Source of the DNA: Hyphomicrobiales bacterium
Lineage (GTDB): Bacteria; Pseudomonadota; Alphaproteobacteria; Rhizobiales; Rhizobiaceae
Length of the DNA stretch: 64,000 bases
NCBI GenBank assembly: GCA_024225445.1
Contig: JAAEMP010000018.1
Coordinates: forward strand, 1 to 64,000
Reading direction: 5' to 3'
This document shows, one piece after another, positions 53,460-63,143 of the stretch. The position numbers and the translations under genes are program-made. The notes under the pieces are model-generated. The model had not been told where the DNA came from, did not search any database, and saw nothing but the letters and a program-made list of their open reading frames with translations. Each line of letters begins with the position of its first letter. Position 1 is the first letter of the stretch.

Positions 53460-55001
53460 TCAGCTGGTACGGGATGATGCAAAATAAGTATTGCGGTATT
53501 TATCCCGCAACTGGTTTTTTTGCACTTTGCCCATTTTGTTTCGTGGTAACGCATCAACAAAAAATATCTCTTTCGGCATTTTGAACCTGGCCAGTTCTCT
53601 GGACAGCTGATCCTTGATATCCTCCACGCCAGGGACATTATCTCCTGCAGCAACAATTATCGCCGTGACACCTTCGCCAAAATCGGCATGAGGGACACCT
53701 ATTACCGCAACATCATCAATTCCCTCCAGCGCATCAATGGCATTTTCAACTTCCGCCGGGTAAACGTTGAACCCGCCGGAAATGATCAGATCCTTGTCTC
53801 TGCCGACAATCGCAATATATCCATCCTTGTCAATCTGACCCAGGTCACCAGAAATGAAGAAGCCGTCGTCGCGAAACTCTTTCGCAGTTTTTTCCGGCAT
53901 CTGCCAATAGCCCTTGAAAACATTCGGCCCGCGTATTTCAATCATTCCCACATCACCATTTTCAACCGGATCTCCGGTAACCTGATCGGATATGCGAATT
54001 TCAACGCCGGGAAGCGGGAAGCCCACTGTGCCTGCCCTGCGTTCTCCATCATAAGGGTTTGATGTATTCATATTGGTTTCTGTCATGCCGTAACGCTCAA
54101 GAATTGTATGGCCTGTCAGTTTGGCAAAGTCCTTGTGAGTCTGGGGCGACAAAGGAGCAGAGCCGGAAATAAATAACCGCATTTGACCAACCAGGTCCCG
54201 GTTGAACGCTGGAGCAGACAACAGTCTTGTATAAAATGTCGGGACTCCCATCATAACCGTGGCGTTGGGCAACGCAGACAAAATATCCTTAACCCTGAAC
54301 TGATTTTGAAAAATCATCGAGGCACCTGAAAGCAGCGTAATATTGCAGGCAACAAACAGTCCGTGCGTGTGGTATATCGGTAGAGCATGCAGCAACACAT
54401 CGTTGGTGGAAAATTGCCAGTGATCAACCAGGGTAAAAGCATTTGAGTATAAATTATTATGGGTCAGCATTGCACCCTTTGAGCGCCCGGTTGTGCCGGA
54501 GGTATATAATATCGCAGCCAGGTCATCGCCTGAGCGATATATATCTTCAAATGATGTGTCGGCTTCATCAGCCTTTTTCGCCAGTGACCCGGTATCATCA
54601 TCGAGATTTTCCAGATGGGCAACACCGTTGTTACCGGCTATTTCTTCAAGTGACGATCGGCGTTCTCCAGTACAGACAAATATCACCGGCTTCGCATCAG
54701 CGACAAAATAGTCCACCTCCCTGTCGAGGTAGCCGGTATTCAAAGGCAGATAGACACCGCCGGCGCGGATACAACCCAGATAAAGAAACAGAGCATCGAT
54801 ACTTTTCTCCACCTGCACCGCCAACCGGTCTCCCGGTTTCATGCCCAATTCTACCAGTACATTTGCATATTGGGCAGAGCGCCGCAGCATATTCAAATAG
54901 GAAATAGTCGAATTATCCGAACGGTGAACCAGCGGAGATTGGGGGTTGGTGATACCAGCAGCAATACGGCAGAACAGGTTTTCATTGGCACGATTGGTCA
55001 T
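53460..55001 (-). CDS. matB: Malonyl-CoA synthetase
   Basis: 513 residues, ANL superfamily. The AMP-binding loop is ILYTSGTTGRSKGAMLTHNNL, the A5 motif ERYGMTETNMNTSNP is characteristic of MatB, and ISGDLGQIDKDGYIAIVGRDKDLIISGG is followed by the catalytic Lys in PRNKMGKVQKNQL. It makes malonyl-CoA from malonate, ATP and CoA. ATG at 55001 shares one base with the matA stop (TGATG), so translation is coupled. With the decarboxylase it forms the classic two-gene malonate-to-acetyl-CoA route. Confidence 0.95.
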   Translation of the reverse strand: MTNRANENLFCRIAAGITNPQSPLVHRSDNSTISYLNMLRRSAQYANVLVELGMKPGDRLAVQVEKSIDALFLYLGCIRAGGVYLPLNTGYLDREVDYFVADAKPVIFVCTGERRSSLEEIAGNNGVAHLENLDDDTGSLAKKADEADTSFEDIYRSGDDLAAILYTSGTTGRSKGAMLTHNNLYSNAFTLVDHWQFSTNDVLLHALPIYHTHGLFVACNITLLSGASMIFQNQFRVKDILSALPNATVMMGVPTFYTRLLSAPAFNRDLVGQMRLFISGSAPLSPQTHKDFAKLTGHTILERYGMTETNMNTSNPYDGERRAGTVGFPLPGVEIRISDQVTGDPVENGDVGMIEIRGPNVFKGYWQMPEKTAKEFRDDGFFISGDLGQIDKDGYIAIVGRDKDLIISGGFNVYPAEVENAIDALEGIDDVAVIGVPHADFGEGVTAIIVAAGDNVPGVEDIKDQLSRELARFKMPKEIFFVDALPRNKMGKVQKNQLRDKYRNTYFASSRTS

Positions 55002-56335
55002 CAACTTGTCCGTTGTGGAATGGGTGAACTTCTGGACAGTTTGGCAATGCGTGAAGAGGCAACAATTTTACCGTTTTCAAAAGACTGATGGTTCTTCTCT
55101 ATTTCATCTCGCTCATACAGATAGTTGACCATCATACCGACTGACTGGGCCAGGCCTTTGGTTGAATTATCAGCCGCCCAGTTCAACCGCTCAAGCCTGG
55201 CACCGTTCCCCAGATGAAACTGGGCAACCGGATCCAGAGCCCGATCATCCTGATTTTTTGGCCTGGTCAAATAGGCTGCCGCTAGCGACAACAGAGCATT
55301 TTTCATCGGATCGGGTATTTCTTCAGCATCGCGCCATTCCCCACTTTCAATTGCTGTCAGAATATCTTCTTCTTCCGACAGTCCCAGCCCGTTCTCATCA
55401 GAATTTTCAAGATGACTTTTCATCCACTGGATAAAACCCGGTATCGGGGACAAGGTCACAAAAGTCCTGATCTGCGGTAATTCCCTGGCCAGCTCTTCAA
55501 CAACCTGCTTGATCAGAAAATTACCGAAAGAGACTTTCCTCAAGCCCTTCTGGCAGTTTGAAATCGAATAGAAGACTGCGGTATTGATCTTCGAATTATC
55601 AACTGAATCTCGTTCTTCTGCCAAAACTTCTCCAACCGAGTGAGAAATTTCCCGTGTCAGGGCAACTTCAACAAATATCAGCGGATCATCGCTCAATGCC
55701 GGATGAAAAAAAGCGTAACAGCGCCGGTCTGAAGGTTGGATACGTCGTCGCAACTCCTCCCAGCTATCAATCTCGTGCACTGCTTCGTACTCAATTATTT
55801 TTTCCAGGATGGTCGCTGGAGTGGCCCAGGTTATTCTTTCCAGAACCAGAAATCCCCGGTTGAACCAGGACGAAAACAGATGAACAAAATCCGCATCAAC
55901 GTTAATCAGGTCAGACTTCAATTCTGAATTTTCGGTAATGCAGTTTAGCAGATCGCCACGCATGGCAACCAGTTGTTTTGTCCCCCCGGGGGCATGATTC
56001 AAGCGCCGGAACAATTCCTGCCGCCGGGATTCTGAAACAGCGTGGAGCAAAGCCGAAGTTTTGCCGGATGGCGAATCGAGAAATGCTCTGGCGATCTTTT
56101 CAACCATATCCATGTCTGCACAAAATTCAATCGCCAGCATCAGAAAATATTCCAGACGCTGTTCTGATGACAGGTTTGAATAGGTTTGGAAAAGTTCAAT
56201 GGCGATGGCAATATTTGATGCTTCACCTTTTTCAGACAATAGAGCCCTGGACAATTCAACGACACCTACACCGCTATTGCCATGGCCAAGCCAGGGGACC
56301 AGATTTCGTCCCCGCTCCGAGATGATTGACAGCAT
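55001..56335 (-). CDS. matA: Malonyl-CoA decarboxylase
   Basis: 444 residues. The N-terminal helical domain is followed by the GNAT-like catalytic domain with CYAFFHPALSDDPLIFVEVAL, FYSISNCQKGLRKVSFGNFLI, RTFVTLSPIPGFIQWMKSHL and a late ERLNWAADNSTKGLAQSVGM block carrying the SVGMMVNYLY ending of MLYCD. It decarboxylates malonyl-CoA to acetyl-CoA. It overlaps matB by one base; the next gene upstream is a dipeptide-type permease 95 bp away, and no terminator-grade hairpin was seen between them. The ATG at 56335 lacks a strong ribosome binding site. Confidence 0.95.
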   Translation of the reverse strand: MLSIISERGRNLVPWLGHGNSGVGVVELSRALLSEKGEASNIAIAIELFQTYSNLSSEQRLEYFLMLAIEFCADMDMVEKIARAFLDSPSGKTSALLHAVSESRRQELFRRLNHAPGGTKQLVAMRGDLLNCITENSELKSDLINVDADFVHLFSSWFNRGFLVLERITWATPATILEKIIEYEAVHEIDSWEELRRRIQPSDRRCYAFFHPALSDDPLIFVEVALTREISHSVGEVLAEERDSVDNSKINTAVFYSISNCQKGLRKVSFGNFLIKQVVEELARELPQIRTFVTLSPIPGFIQWMKSHLENSDENGLGLSEEEDILTAIESGEWRDAEEIPDPMKNALLSLAAAYLTRPKNQDDRALDPVAQFHLGNGARLERLNWAADNSTKGLAQSVGMMVNYLYERDEIEKNHQSFENGKIVASSRIAKLSRSSPIPQRTS

Positions 56336-56430
56336 ATCGCTTACAAAACTGGTAATTATGCCACTCCCATCCAGTATTCAGCTAACCATTAAAGGGCTGT
56401 CGGAAAATATCGGAAATTCAGGTCGCAATT

Positions 56431-57351
56431 CTATCGTCCACGTATCCTGGGATCAAGTGCATCTCTGATGGCATCACCCACATAATTTACGCTCAGCACT
56501 GTCAAGGAAATAGCAAGGCCCGGCCATATCACCCGTGAGGGTGTGATTTGCAGGAAATTGGCACCATCATACAACAACCGTCCCCAGGTTGGAAAATCCG
56601 ATGGAAATCCCAGCCCAAGGAAGCTGAGTGCAGATTCGGTAATTATCGCATTGGCAACACCCAGTGTGGCTGAAACCATGATAGGAGATAATACATTAGG
56701 GAAAATATGACGTGTAATCATCCGGCGTGGACGTGTGCCGATGCTGCGCGCGGCAAGGACAAATTCGCGTTCCTTCAGGCCCAGCACATCTCCGCGCACA
56801 ATACGCGCGGTCTGCATCCAGCTGGTAATCCCGATAATGAAAACAATCAGCAGAAATATGCCGGTCTCGGGTCCAAACATGTTTCTCAGCGTGTCACGAA
56901 ACAGCATGATGATGACCAGCAACAACGGTAAAAGGGGTAGCGCCAGAAAAAGATCTGTCAACCGCATCAATGGACCATCCAGTACTTTGAAAAACCCGGC
57001 AATGATGCCAATAAAAGTACCAAGCACCAATGACAGCAACATTGCTGTTATTCCCACCGCGAGGGAAATCCTCCCACCGGCCAGAACTTGTGCCAGCATG
57101 TCTCGCCCCAGATTATCCGTGCCAAACGGATGAGCCCAGGTCGGACCAAGGTTTTTGTTTTTGAAATCGAGAAATTGCGGGTCGACAGTATGAAGATAGG
57201 GACCGATAACTACGGCAATTACAACAAATGAAAATACCCCAACACCAATCAGTCCACCGCGATGAACTTTGAATTGTCGCCATACATCCGACCATAAGGA
57301 CCGGTGGGCACGAACGGGGTCATCCCCGGTTACAATCGTCTGGTCAGTCAT
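56431..57351 (-). CDS. dppC: Dipeptide-type ABC permease, DppC/OppC
   Basis: Permease of 306 residues with five or six helices. The conserved N-terminal motif is GPTWAHPFGTDNLGRDMLAQVLAGGRISLAVG, and the EAA loop is AARSIGTRPRRMITRHIFPNVLSPIMV, followed by ESALSFLGLGF and PTWGRLLYDGANFLQ. ATG at 57351 overlaps the dppB stop by 8 bases; a start 42 bases earlier would run deep into dppB. It is the last gene of the dppDFABC order, before matA. Confidence 0.93.
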   Translation of the reverse strand: MTDQTIVTGDDPVRAHRSLWSDVWRQFKVHRGGLIGVGVFSFVVIAVVIGPYLHTVDPQFLDFKNKNLGPTWAHPFGTDNLGRDMLAQVLAGGRISLAVGITAMLLSLVLGTFIGIIAGFFKVLDGPLMRLTDLFLALPLLPLLLVIIMLFRDTLRNMFGPETGIFLLIVFIIGITSWMQTARIVRGDVLGLKEREFVLAARSIGTRPRRMITRHIFPNVLSPIMVSATLGVANAIITESALSFLGLGFPSDFPTWGRLLYDGANFLQITPSRVIWPGLAISLTVLSVNYVGDAIRDALDPRIRGR

Positions 57352-58357
57352 AGCGTATCCTCGGATCAAGCACACCGTATAAAATATCAGCAATCAGATT
57401 GAACAAAACAATCAGCACGGCAAAAATGAAGGTTAATGTCTGAACCAGTGGTATATCAGCCCCTTCAATTCCAATAATTAGCAATTGTCCAAGACCATTC
57501 ACCCGGAAAATCTGTTCGGTAATGATCGCCCCGCCAAAAACCTGCGGTATACCAAGGGCGATCACGGTGATAACCGGGATAAGCGAATTTCGCAGAACAT
57601 GAACAAGAATAACAGTTTTTTCACGCAGTCCTTTGGCCCGGGCGGTTCGGACATATTCCTGATTGAGATTATCAAGCATGGAAGAACGCATGAACCGGGC
57701 AATTTGAGCGGCATTATACAGCGCCAGTACAAACACCGGCATCATCATCTGTTTGACTTGTTTCCAGAAACTGGACAAGTCATTAACCTGCAATGTGGTA
57801 TCATAAATAGATGGCAGCCAACCCAGTTGTACCGAAAAAATGACGATCATCACAATACCGGTGAAGAAAGTTGGAACCGAAAATCCGATCATCGAAACAA
57901 AAGTTCCGATCTGGTCAAAAATGGAATATTGTTTGTAGGCTGAGATAACGCCTATTGGCAGTGCGATTAAAATTCCCACGACGTAGGACATGCCGACCAC
58001 CCAAAGGGTCTGTGGCATGCGTTCAACGATCAGGTCAACGACCGGGCTTCTGGTAGCCCAGGACGTGACACGCAGGCGGTTTTCTGAATCCCCAAGTGTA
58101 AATCCCCACCACTGTTCGATCATGTTCAATGGCTCATTGATGAAAAATTGCTGCAACCATTTCATATATCGGATTGGGAAAGGTTGCCCCAGGCCCAGAG
58201 ATTCACGAATTCGCTCTCGTACATCAGCGGGAATTGTCAGGGGTAAATTGCCGGTTGGATCACTTGGAGCCAGGTCGAGAATCGCGAATATGATGAATGA
58301 GATCACCAACAATGTTGGTACTGCAAACATTAACCGTCTGATGGTGTAATTCAGCAT
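57344..58357 (-). CDS. dppB: Dipeptide-type ABC permease, DppB/OppB
   Basis: Permease of 337 residues. MLNYTIRRLMFAVPTLLVIS is the usual DppB start, the EAA loop is YVRTARAKGLREKTVILVHVLRNSLIPVITV, and GAIITEQIFRVNGLGQLLI follows. The periplasmic segment (residues 40-130) is longer than in E. coli DppB, as often in OppB-like proteins with extra WATRSPVVDLIVERMPQTLW. It lies 79 bp after dppA with a GC-rich hairpin between. Confidence 0.93.
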   Translation of the reverse strand: MLNYTIRRLMFAVPTLLVISFIIFAILDLAPSDPTGNLPLTIPADVRERIRESLGLGQPFPIRYMKWLQQFFINEPLNMIEQWWGFTLGDSENRLRVTSWATRSPVVDLIVERMPQTLWVVGMSYVVGILIALPIGVISAYKQYSIFDQIGTFVSMIGFSVPTFFTGIVMIVIFSVQLGWLPSIYDTTLQVNDLSSFWKQVKQMMMPVFVLALYNAAQIARFMRSSMLDNLNQEYVRTARAKGLREKTVILVHVLRNSLIPVITVIALGIPQVFGGAIITEQIFRVNGLGQLLIIGIEGADIPLVQTLTFIFAVLIVLFNLIADILYGVLDPRIRYD

Positions 58358-58392
58358 CTAGGTAGCCCGGGATGATAGGTGGTATGAAGAAA

Positions 58393-58420
58393 GTGGTCCG
58401 CGAATTAATCCGCGGACCAC
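58393..58420 (-). promoter_or_regulatory. Intercistronic stem-loop after the dipeptide-binding-protein gene
   Basis: Perfect 10-bp stem GTGGTCCGCG / CGCGGACCAC with an 8-base loop. It begins 15 bases after the dppA stop and ends 35 bases before dppB. On the minus strand it is followed by a short TTTC rather than a long U-run. Probable partial terminator or RNA stabiliser that raises binding-protein output relative to the permeases. Confidence 0.7.
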
Positions 58421-58435
58421 CTTTTAACCAGTTCA

Positions 58436-60139
58436 CTATTTCTTACGTGACCAGTCCTGAACATTCCATAATTCGGAATCCCAGGAGTTCATGCGTACAC
58501 CTTCCAGTGTATTGGAATGAGCCGACACATCACCACGGTGAATAAGTGGGATCATCGCACCATACTGCATCAGCATATCATTCATTTTCATTGCCAGCGC
58601 TGCACGCTTTTCAAGCGAAGCGGTTTTACCCATTTCCGCTACCAGCGCATCATAGTCAGCGTTACAATAACGCGGCATGTTACCACCCAGCCAGTTGTTT
58701 GACGGGGATGGAATTTCACTGCATTGCCAGTTAGCCATGTATTTTTCCGGATCCGTACCATCGAAATTGTTGGTATACATTTCAATGTCAGCAAAGAATT
58801 TCTGGAAAGTATCCGGACTGGACTGGTCGCCACCGAAGAATACCGAGGCCGAAATATTCTTCAGCTCTGCTTCTACACCAATCGCTGCCCACATTTGCTT
58901 GACCAGCGCCTGTGTACCCTGGCGAACACCATTGGTTGATGTCTGGTAAAGAATCGATATGCGCACGCCATCCTTGGCACGGATACCATCGGAACCTTTC
59001 GCCCAACCGGCGTCATCCAGCAATTTGTTGGCTGCTGCCACATCTTGCGTTTTACACGAATCATTGGCCGTGGATGCGTAGATTGCCGGAGCAGGAAGCA
59101 CATTGCAGGTTACCTGACCTGCTTTGCCATATCCTGCTTCAACCAGAACCTGCCGGTCAATTGCCAGAGACAGTGCCTTGCGTACCGCAGGGTCACTCAG
59201 GAACGGGTGCGGACCACCCTCTTTGGTCGCACGTTTGTCACCAAGGTCTGCCGATGGGTTCATCGACTGAACCATCAAACGCTCAACAGAAGTGCCAAAT
59301 GATGTTACAACTTTACCTTTCCCCGCGGCAACCATCTGAGCCAACACTTCCGGCTCAACCTGCAAGTTCCATGCATAGTCGAATTCACCTGTTTCCAGTA
59401 CGGAACGAGCAGCAGATGCGGCATCGCCACCACCTTTGAAAATGGCAGTGGCAAAGTGTGGTTTACCCGCCTCCCGATACATCTTGTTGGCCGCATAAGT
59501 CACAACATCGTTAGCCTTGAAAGCGGTAACGGTGAAAGGTCCGGTTCCAATTGGTCCAAAATTCTGTGTCGTGCAAGTAGGTGCATTGGCACCGGCGCAG
59601 TCCTTGAATTGCGCCTTCTGAATGATCGGCGTCGTTGTTCCAACAAACGGGCCATACGGGAAAGGCTGCGCGTTTTCAAAGGTCACTTTCACGGTAGTCG
59701 GATCAACCGCCTCAACCGATTTTACACCGGTGAATTTTGCGGATTGCTGGCAACCCCCATCAGGGTTGACACAATACTGGTAAGTAAATACCACATCATC
59801 GGCGGTAAATGCCGAACCATCAGACCATTTGACCCCGGGTTTCAATTTCCAGGTGATCGAAGTCAGGTCTGCGGAAACACCGCCGTTTTCCACAGTCGCA
59901 ATTTCCGCAGCCAGTGCCGGTACCATCGCGCCGTTTTCATCATAATAGGCCAGAGGTTCAAGCACCATTGATGATGCCTCAATATCCTTTGTTCCACCCG
60001 ACAAATAGGGGTTCAGAATAGATGAAGCCTGCCAATACAGGATATTCAGCTGCCCATCTGCACCACTGGCCGTCTGGACGCCACCAGCCATCAGGGCCAT
60101 TGCCCCGGTCGCTAGCAGTGTCTTTTTCAAAATATGCAT
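58436..60139 (-). CDS. dppA: Dipeptide/oligopeptide-type substrate-binding protein
   Basis: 567 residues, family-5 extracellular solute-binding protein. A Sec signal peptide covers residues 1-27 (HILKKTLLATGAMALMAGGV, cleavage after ASG). Motifs: NGGVSADLTSITWKLKPGVKWSDGSAFTADDVVFTYQYCV, typical of the family, and AVRKALSLAIDRQVLVEAGY. ATG at 60139 has GGGAG upstream. The family serves dipeptides, nickel, glutathione or opines; no residue set here decides. Between dppF and dppB it forms a complete five-component importer. Confidence 0.92.
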   Translation of the reverse strand: MHILKKTLLATGAMALMAGGVQTASGADGQLNILYWQASSILNPYLSGGTKDIEASSMVLEPLAYYDENGAMVPALAAEIATVENGGVSADLTSITWKLKPGVKWSDGSAFTADDVVFTYQYCVNPDGGCQQSAKFTGVKSVEAVDPTTVKVTFENAQPFPYGPFVGTTTPIIQKAQFKDCAGANAPTCTTQNFGPIGTGPFTVTAFKANDVVTYAANKMYREAGKPHFATAIFKGGGDAASAARSVLETGEFDYAWNLQVEPEVLAQMVAAGKGKVVTSFGTSVERLMVQSMNPSADLGDKRATKEGGPHPFLSDPAVRKALSLAIDRQVLVEAGYGKAGQVTCNVLPAPAIYASTANDSCKTQDVAAANKLLDDAGWAKGSDGIRAKDGVRISILYQTSTNGVRQGTQALVKQMWAAIGVEAELKNISASVFFGGDQSSPDTFQKFFADIEMYTNNFDGTDPEKYMANWQCSEIPSPSNNWLGGNMPRYCNADYDALVAEMGKTASLEKRAALAMKMNDMLMQYGAMIPLIHRGDVSAHSNTLEGVRMNSWDSELWNVQDWSRKK

Positions 60140-60183
60140 GATTTTATCTCCCTTTGTTTGTTGCATATTGATTTAATCATGTT

Positions 60184-61218
60184 TTAGCCTGCCAAATGAC
60201 AGGCTATCTGGTGTTTCTCCCGATCACCTTCATTACTACCAAGTTCACGCCATTGCGGTTCAGAGTCAAAGCATTTTTTTACCGCCACCGGACAACGCGT
60301 ACAAAATCTGCAACCGCTGGGCGGATTTGCCGGACTGGGGACATCCCCTTTCAAAATCACCCGCTCGCGTTTCGCCTCAATCTCCGGATCAGGAACAGGA
60401 ACAGCTGAAAACAATGCTTTGGTATAGGGATGTTGCGGATTTTTGAACAATTCACCGACCGGTGCCAGTTCAACAATTTTTCCCAGATACATCACAGCCA
60501 CCCGGTCAGCAATATGTCGTATCATGCCCAGATCATGGCTGATAAACAAATAGGTCAATCCCATTTCGGCCTGTAAATCCTGCAACAAATTTACCACTTG
60601 AGCCTGGATTGAAACATCAAGCGCGGCAATTGGTTCGTCACAAACAATGAATTCGGGTTCTAGTGCCAGGGCTCTGGCGATACCGATGCGTTGGCGTTGA
60701 CCACCGGAAAATTCATGCGGATACCGGTTTGTGAATTCAGGATTCATCCCCACCGCTGTCAACAATTCACGTACCCGTTTGTTTTTTTCCGCACCGCTGG
60801 CGATTTCATGTTCATCCAGGGGTTCGGCAATAATAGACCCTACCGTCATCCGCGGATTGAGACAGGCCTGCGGATCCTGGAATATCATCTGCATCCGGGG
60901 ACGCATATTTCGCAGATCCTCACCCTGTAAATCCGCGATATTTTGTCCTTCAAATGTAATTTTCCCGCCGGTAATATCATAAAGGCGAAGCAGCGCACGC
61001 CCGCATGTTGATTTCCCGCAACCACTTTCTCCCACCAGGCCAAGTGTTTCCCCCCGCTTGATATCAAAATCAAGGCCATCCACCGCTTTGACTGCACCAA
61101 CCTTGCGGCGTAATATTCCCTTGTAAATCGGAAAATGCATTTGCAAGTCACTGACCTCAACCAGTGTCTCACCCCAGGCTTGTGAATCAGCATGAGATTG
61201 TGTTGCCCCGTTGCTCAT
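60184..61218 (-). CDS. dppF: Dipeptide-type ABC ATPase, DppF/OppF
   Basis: 344 residues. Walker A is GESGCGKST, the signature [15 protein letters not shown], Walker [13 protein letters not shown], and the switch His in [10 protein letters not shown]. An N-terminal [21 protein letters not shown] block is OppF-specific. The C-terminal Cys-rich sequence [20 protein letters not shown] probably carries an iron-sulfur or metal site seen in DppD/DppF-type ATPases. The ATG overlaps the dppD stop (ATGA), so it is coupled to dppD. Confidence 0.94.
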   Translation of the reverse strand: MSNGATQSHADSQAWGETLVEVSDLQMHFPIYKGILRRKVGAVKAVDGLDFDIKRGETLGLVGESGCGKSTCGRALLRLYDITGGKITFEGQNIADLQGEDLRNMRPRMQMIFQDPQACLNPRMTVGSIIAEPLDEHEIASGAEKNKRVRELLTAVGMNPEFTNRYPHEFSGGQRQRIGIARALALEPEFIVCDEPIAALDVSIQAQVVNLLQDLQAEMGLTYLFISHDLGMIRHIADRVAVMYLGKIVELAPVGELFKNPQHPYTKALFSAVPVPDPEIEAKRERVILKGDVPSPANPPSGCRFCTRCPVAVKKCFDSEPQWRELGSNEGDREKHQIACHLAG

Positions 61219-62216
61219 TCTCGCAATTCCCCTTTTCTCAGATCATACCAGCATGCCACTTCATGGATGTCGACACTTCCGTCTTCGGTATCCTTCAATA
61301 AAGGATTTTCTTCAAGGCATCTGTCGACCTTGAAAGAACAACGCGGAGCGAAAGGACAGGATACCGGTTTGAAAATAAGATCAGGAGGTTGACCATCAAT
61401 TGAAAGAAGACGTTCACCCCCCTCACTCCCATGCAAAGGTAATGTCTCGAGCAATGCTGCAGTATATGGATGGCGAGGAGATTTGAAAACTTCGCCTACA
61501 TTTGCATATTCCACCGCGAAACCACCATACATTACCATCACCCGGTCGGCAATTCCGGCAGCAACACCAAGATCATGGGTAATCCAGATAATCGCCATAC
61601 CCAGTTTCTTGCGCAAATCGCGAACCAGTTCAAGTATCTGGGCCTGAACGGTCACATCCAGCGCCGTAGTCGGTTCATCAGCAATTAGCACTTTGGGATC
61701 ACATGAAAGCGCAATGGCAATGACCACACGCTGGCGCATTCCTCCGGAAAATTGATGCGGGTAGTCATTTAGGCGGTCTGCTGCAGAGGGGATTCCCACC
61801 AGCTCCAATAATTCAATTGCCCGCAAGCGTGCTTGCGATTTTGACATTCCCATATGTTCACGAAGCGGTTCCATAATCTGAAAACCGACGGTAAATACCG
61901 GATTAAGCGACGTCATTGGGTCTTGAAATATAAATCCAATTTTTGCGCCGCGAAAATGGCGAATTTCCGAGGGTGACAATTCCAGCAAATTCACGCCGTC
62001 AAACTTTACACTTCCCGCAATAATTTCTGCTGGAGGCATCGGTAGCAATTGCAAAAGCGACATCATGGTTACGCTCTTGCCCGAACCGCTTTCTCCGACA
62101 ACGGCCAACAACTCCCCTTCACTCAGATCAAAACTGATTCCGTTTACTGCATGAATGACACCATCCTGAGTGTGGAAAACAGTCTTGAGATCTTTGACGG
62201 CCAATACCGGTTCCAA
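61215..62216 (-). CDS. dppD: Dipeptide-type ABC ATPase, DppD/OppD
   Basis: 333 residues. Walker A is GESGSGKSV, the Q-loop [13 protein letters not shown], the signature [15 protein letters not shown], Walker [13 protein letters not shown], and the switch His in WITHDLGVA. The C-terminal [14 protein letters not shown] block holds the paired Cys seen in the family. The start is TTG at 62216 with no well-placed ribosome binding site; no ATG is near. First gene of the importer operon. Confidence 0.93.
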   Translation of the reverse strand: MEPVLAVKDLKTVFHTQDGVIHAVNGISFDLSEGELLAVVGESGSGKSVTMMSLLQLLPMPPAEIIAGSVKFDGVNLLELSPSEIRHFRGAKIGFIFQDPMTSLNPVFTVGFQIMEPLREHMGMSKSQARLRAIELLELVGIPSAADRLNDYPHQFSGGMRQRVVIAIALSCDPKVLIADEPTTALDVTVQAQILELVRDLRKKLGMAIIWITHDLGVAAGIADRVMVMYGGFAVEYANVGEVFKSPRHPYTAALLETLPLHGSEGGERLLSIDGQPPDLIFKPVSCPFAPRCSFKVDRCLEENPLLKDTEDGSVDIHEVACWYDLRKGELRE

Positions 62217-62621
62217 GGCAACTATACCAAAAACTCCCTGTTACAAACTCGCCTTCAAATTCATTGTAAACAACACTGCCCCAGACCCCTGGCCTTGTCC
62301 AGAGGGTTAAAGATACTATTTACCAACTTTCCTGGCCATTAGCGCATAACAAAGTCGGAGAAGCAGTGAATCTACTGGTCTGCGATACGACTATGGGTAT
62401 CTGCAAACCGTGCACAGGAATTAACACCAGTCAGTTTGGCTGTTTCATCAGGATAGATGTCATCACCGCAGTTCTTTTTTTGATGCACCATACGCCGTGC
62501 AAGCGTCCAATTTTTCTATCAAAGGTCAATTGCATTGACGAACTGCTACGCTGAATCTACATTTCGGATTGAAACAGTGCACAATCGCTGGCTGTGTTCT
62601 GGGCATAAAGAAAGTTCATCC
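62217..62621. other. Intergenic region upstream of the dpp operon
   Basis: About 405 bases between divergent dppD and the GFA-family gene, so both promoters should lie here. The only open frame (62366-62554) resembles no known protein and has no ribosome binding site. No strong hairpin or palindrome was seen. Confidence 0.5.
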
Positions 62622-63020
62622 ATGACCCAAACTTATGAAGGTGGCTGCTTGTGTGGTACTTTGCGCTATATGCTCCACGGCAAACCGGAATGGACGGCAC
62701 ACTGCCATTGCCGGTCCTGCCAGAAAGCAACAGGCGGCTCATTTACAACGTGGATGGGTTACCAAAAAGAAAATTTCAAAATCACCAAAGGGCAGCTTGC
62801 CATATGCAACACTTCTGCTGATGTTGAACGCGGGTTCTGCGACCAGTGTGGCACGTCCTTAACCTATGCGGCAGAGGAGCGTTGGCCCGGCCAGATTCAT
62901 ATTTTGGCACCAACACTGGATAATCCCGCAACCGCAAAGCCACAGGCCCATGTATACGTCGAACACCAACTTCCCTGGATAAAGCTTGACGATGGCCTGC
63001 CCAGACGTGAACAAACCTGA
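62622..63020 (+). CDS. GFA/CENP-V-family zinc protein
   Basis: 132 residues. The family zinc ligands are intact: GGCLCGTLRY, HCHCRSCQKATGG and FCDQCGTSLTYA. The fold is a small beta sandwich. Members include glutathione-dependent formaldehyde-activating enzyme, but most, like this one, have no proven activity. ATG at 62622 is chosen, since the family begins just before GGCLCG; in-frame codons upstream add unrelated sequence. Ribosome binding site weak. Confidence 0.9.
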   Translation: MTQTYEGGCLCGTLRYMLHGKPEWTAHCHCRSCQKATGGSFTTWMGYQKENFKITKGQLAICNTSADVERGFCDQCGTSLTYAAEERWPGQIHILAPTLDNPATAKPQAHVYVEHQLPWIKLDDGLPRREQT

Positions 63021-63143
63021 TGAATTGTGTGAAACGCCAACCTTTACCGCCGAATTACTGATTGCCGGCGGAATGGACCAAACCCTTCACACAGGTTGAA
63101 GTCTACCGACAAATCTTGAATAATTGCCGGAATTTGAAGTAAT

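Noticed and set aside
62366-62554. 62-codon frame before the GFA gene
   Set aside because: No ribosome binding site and no family resemblance; probably chance.
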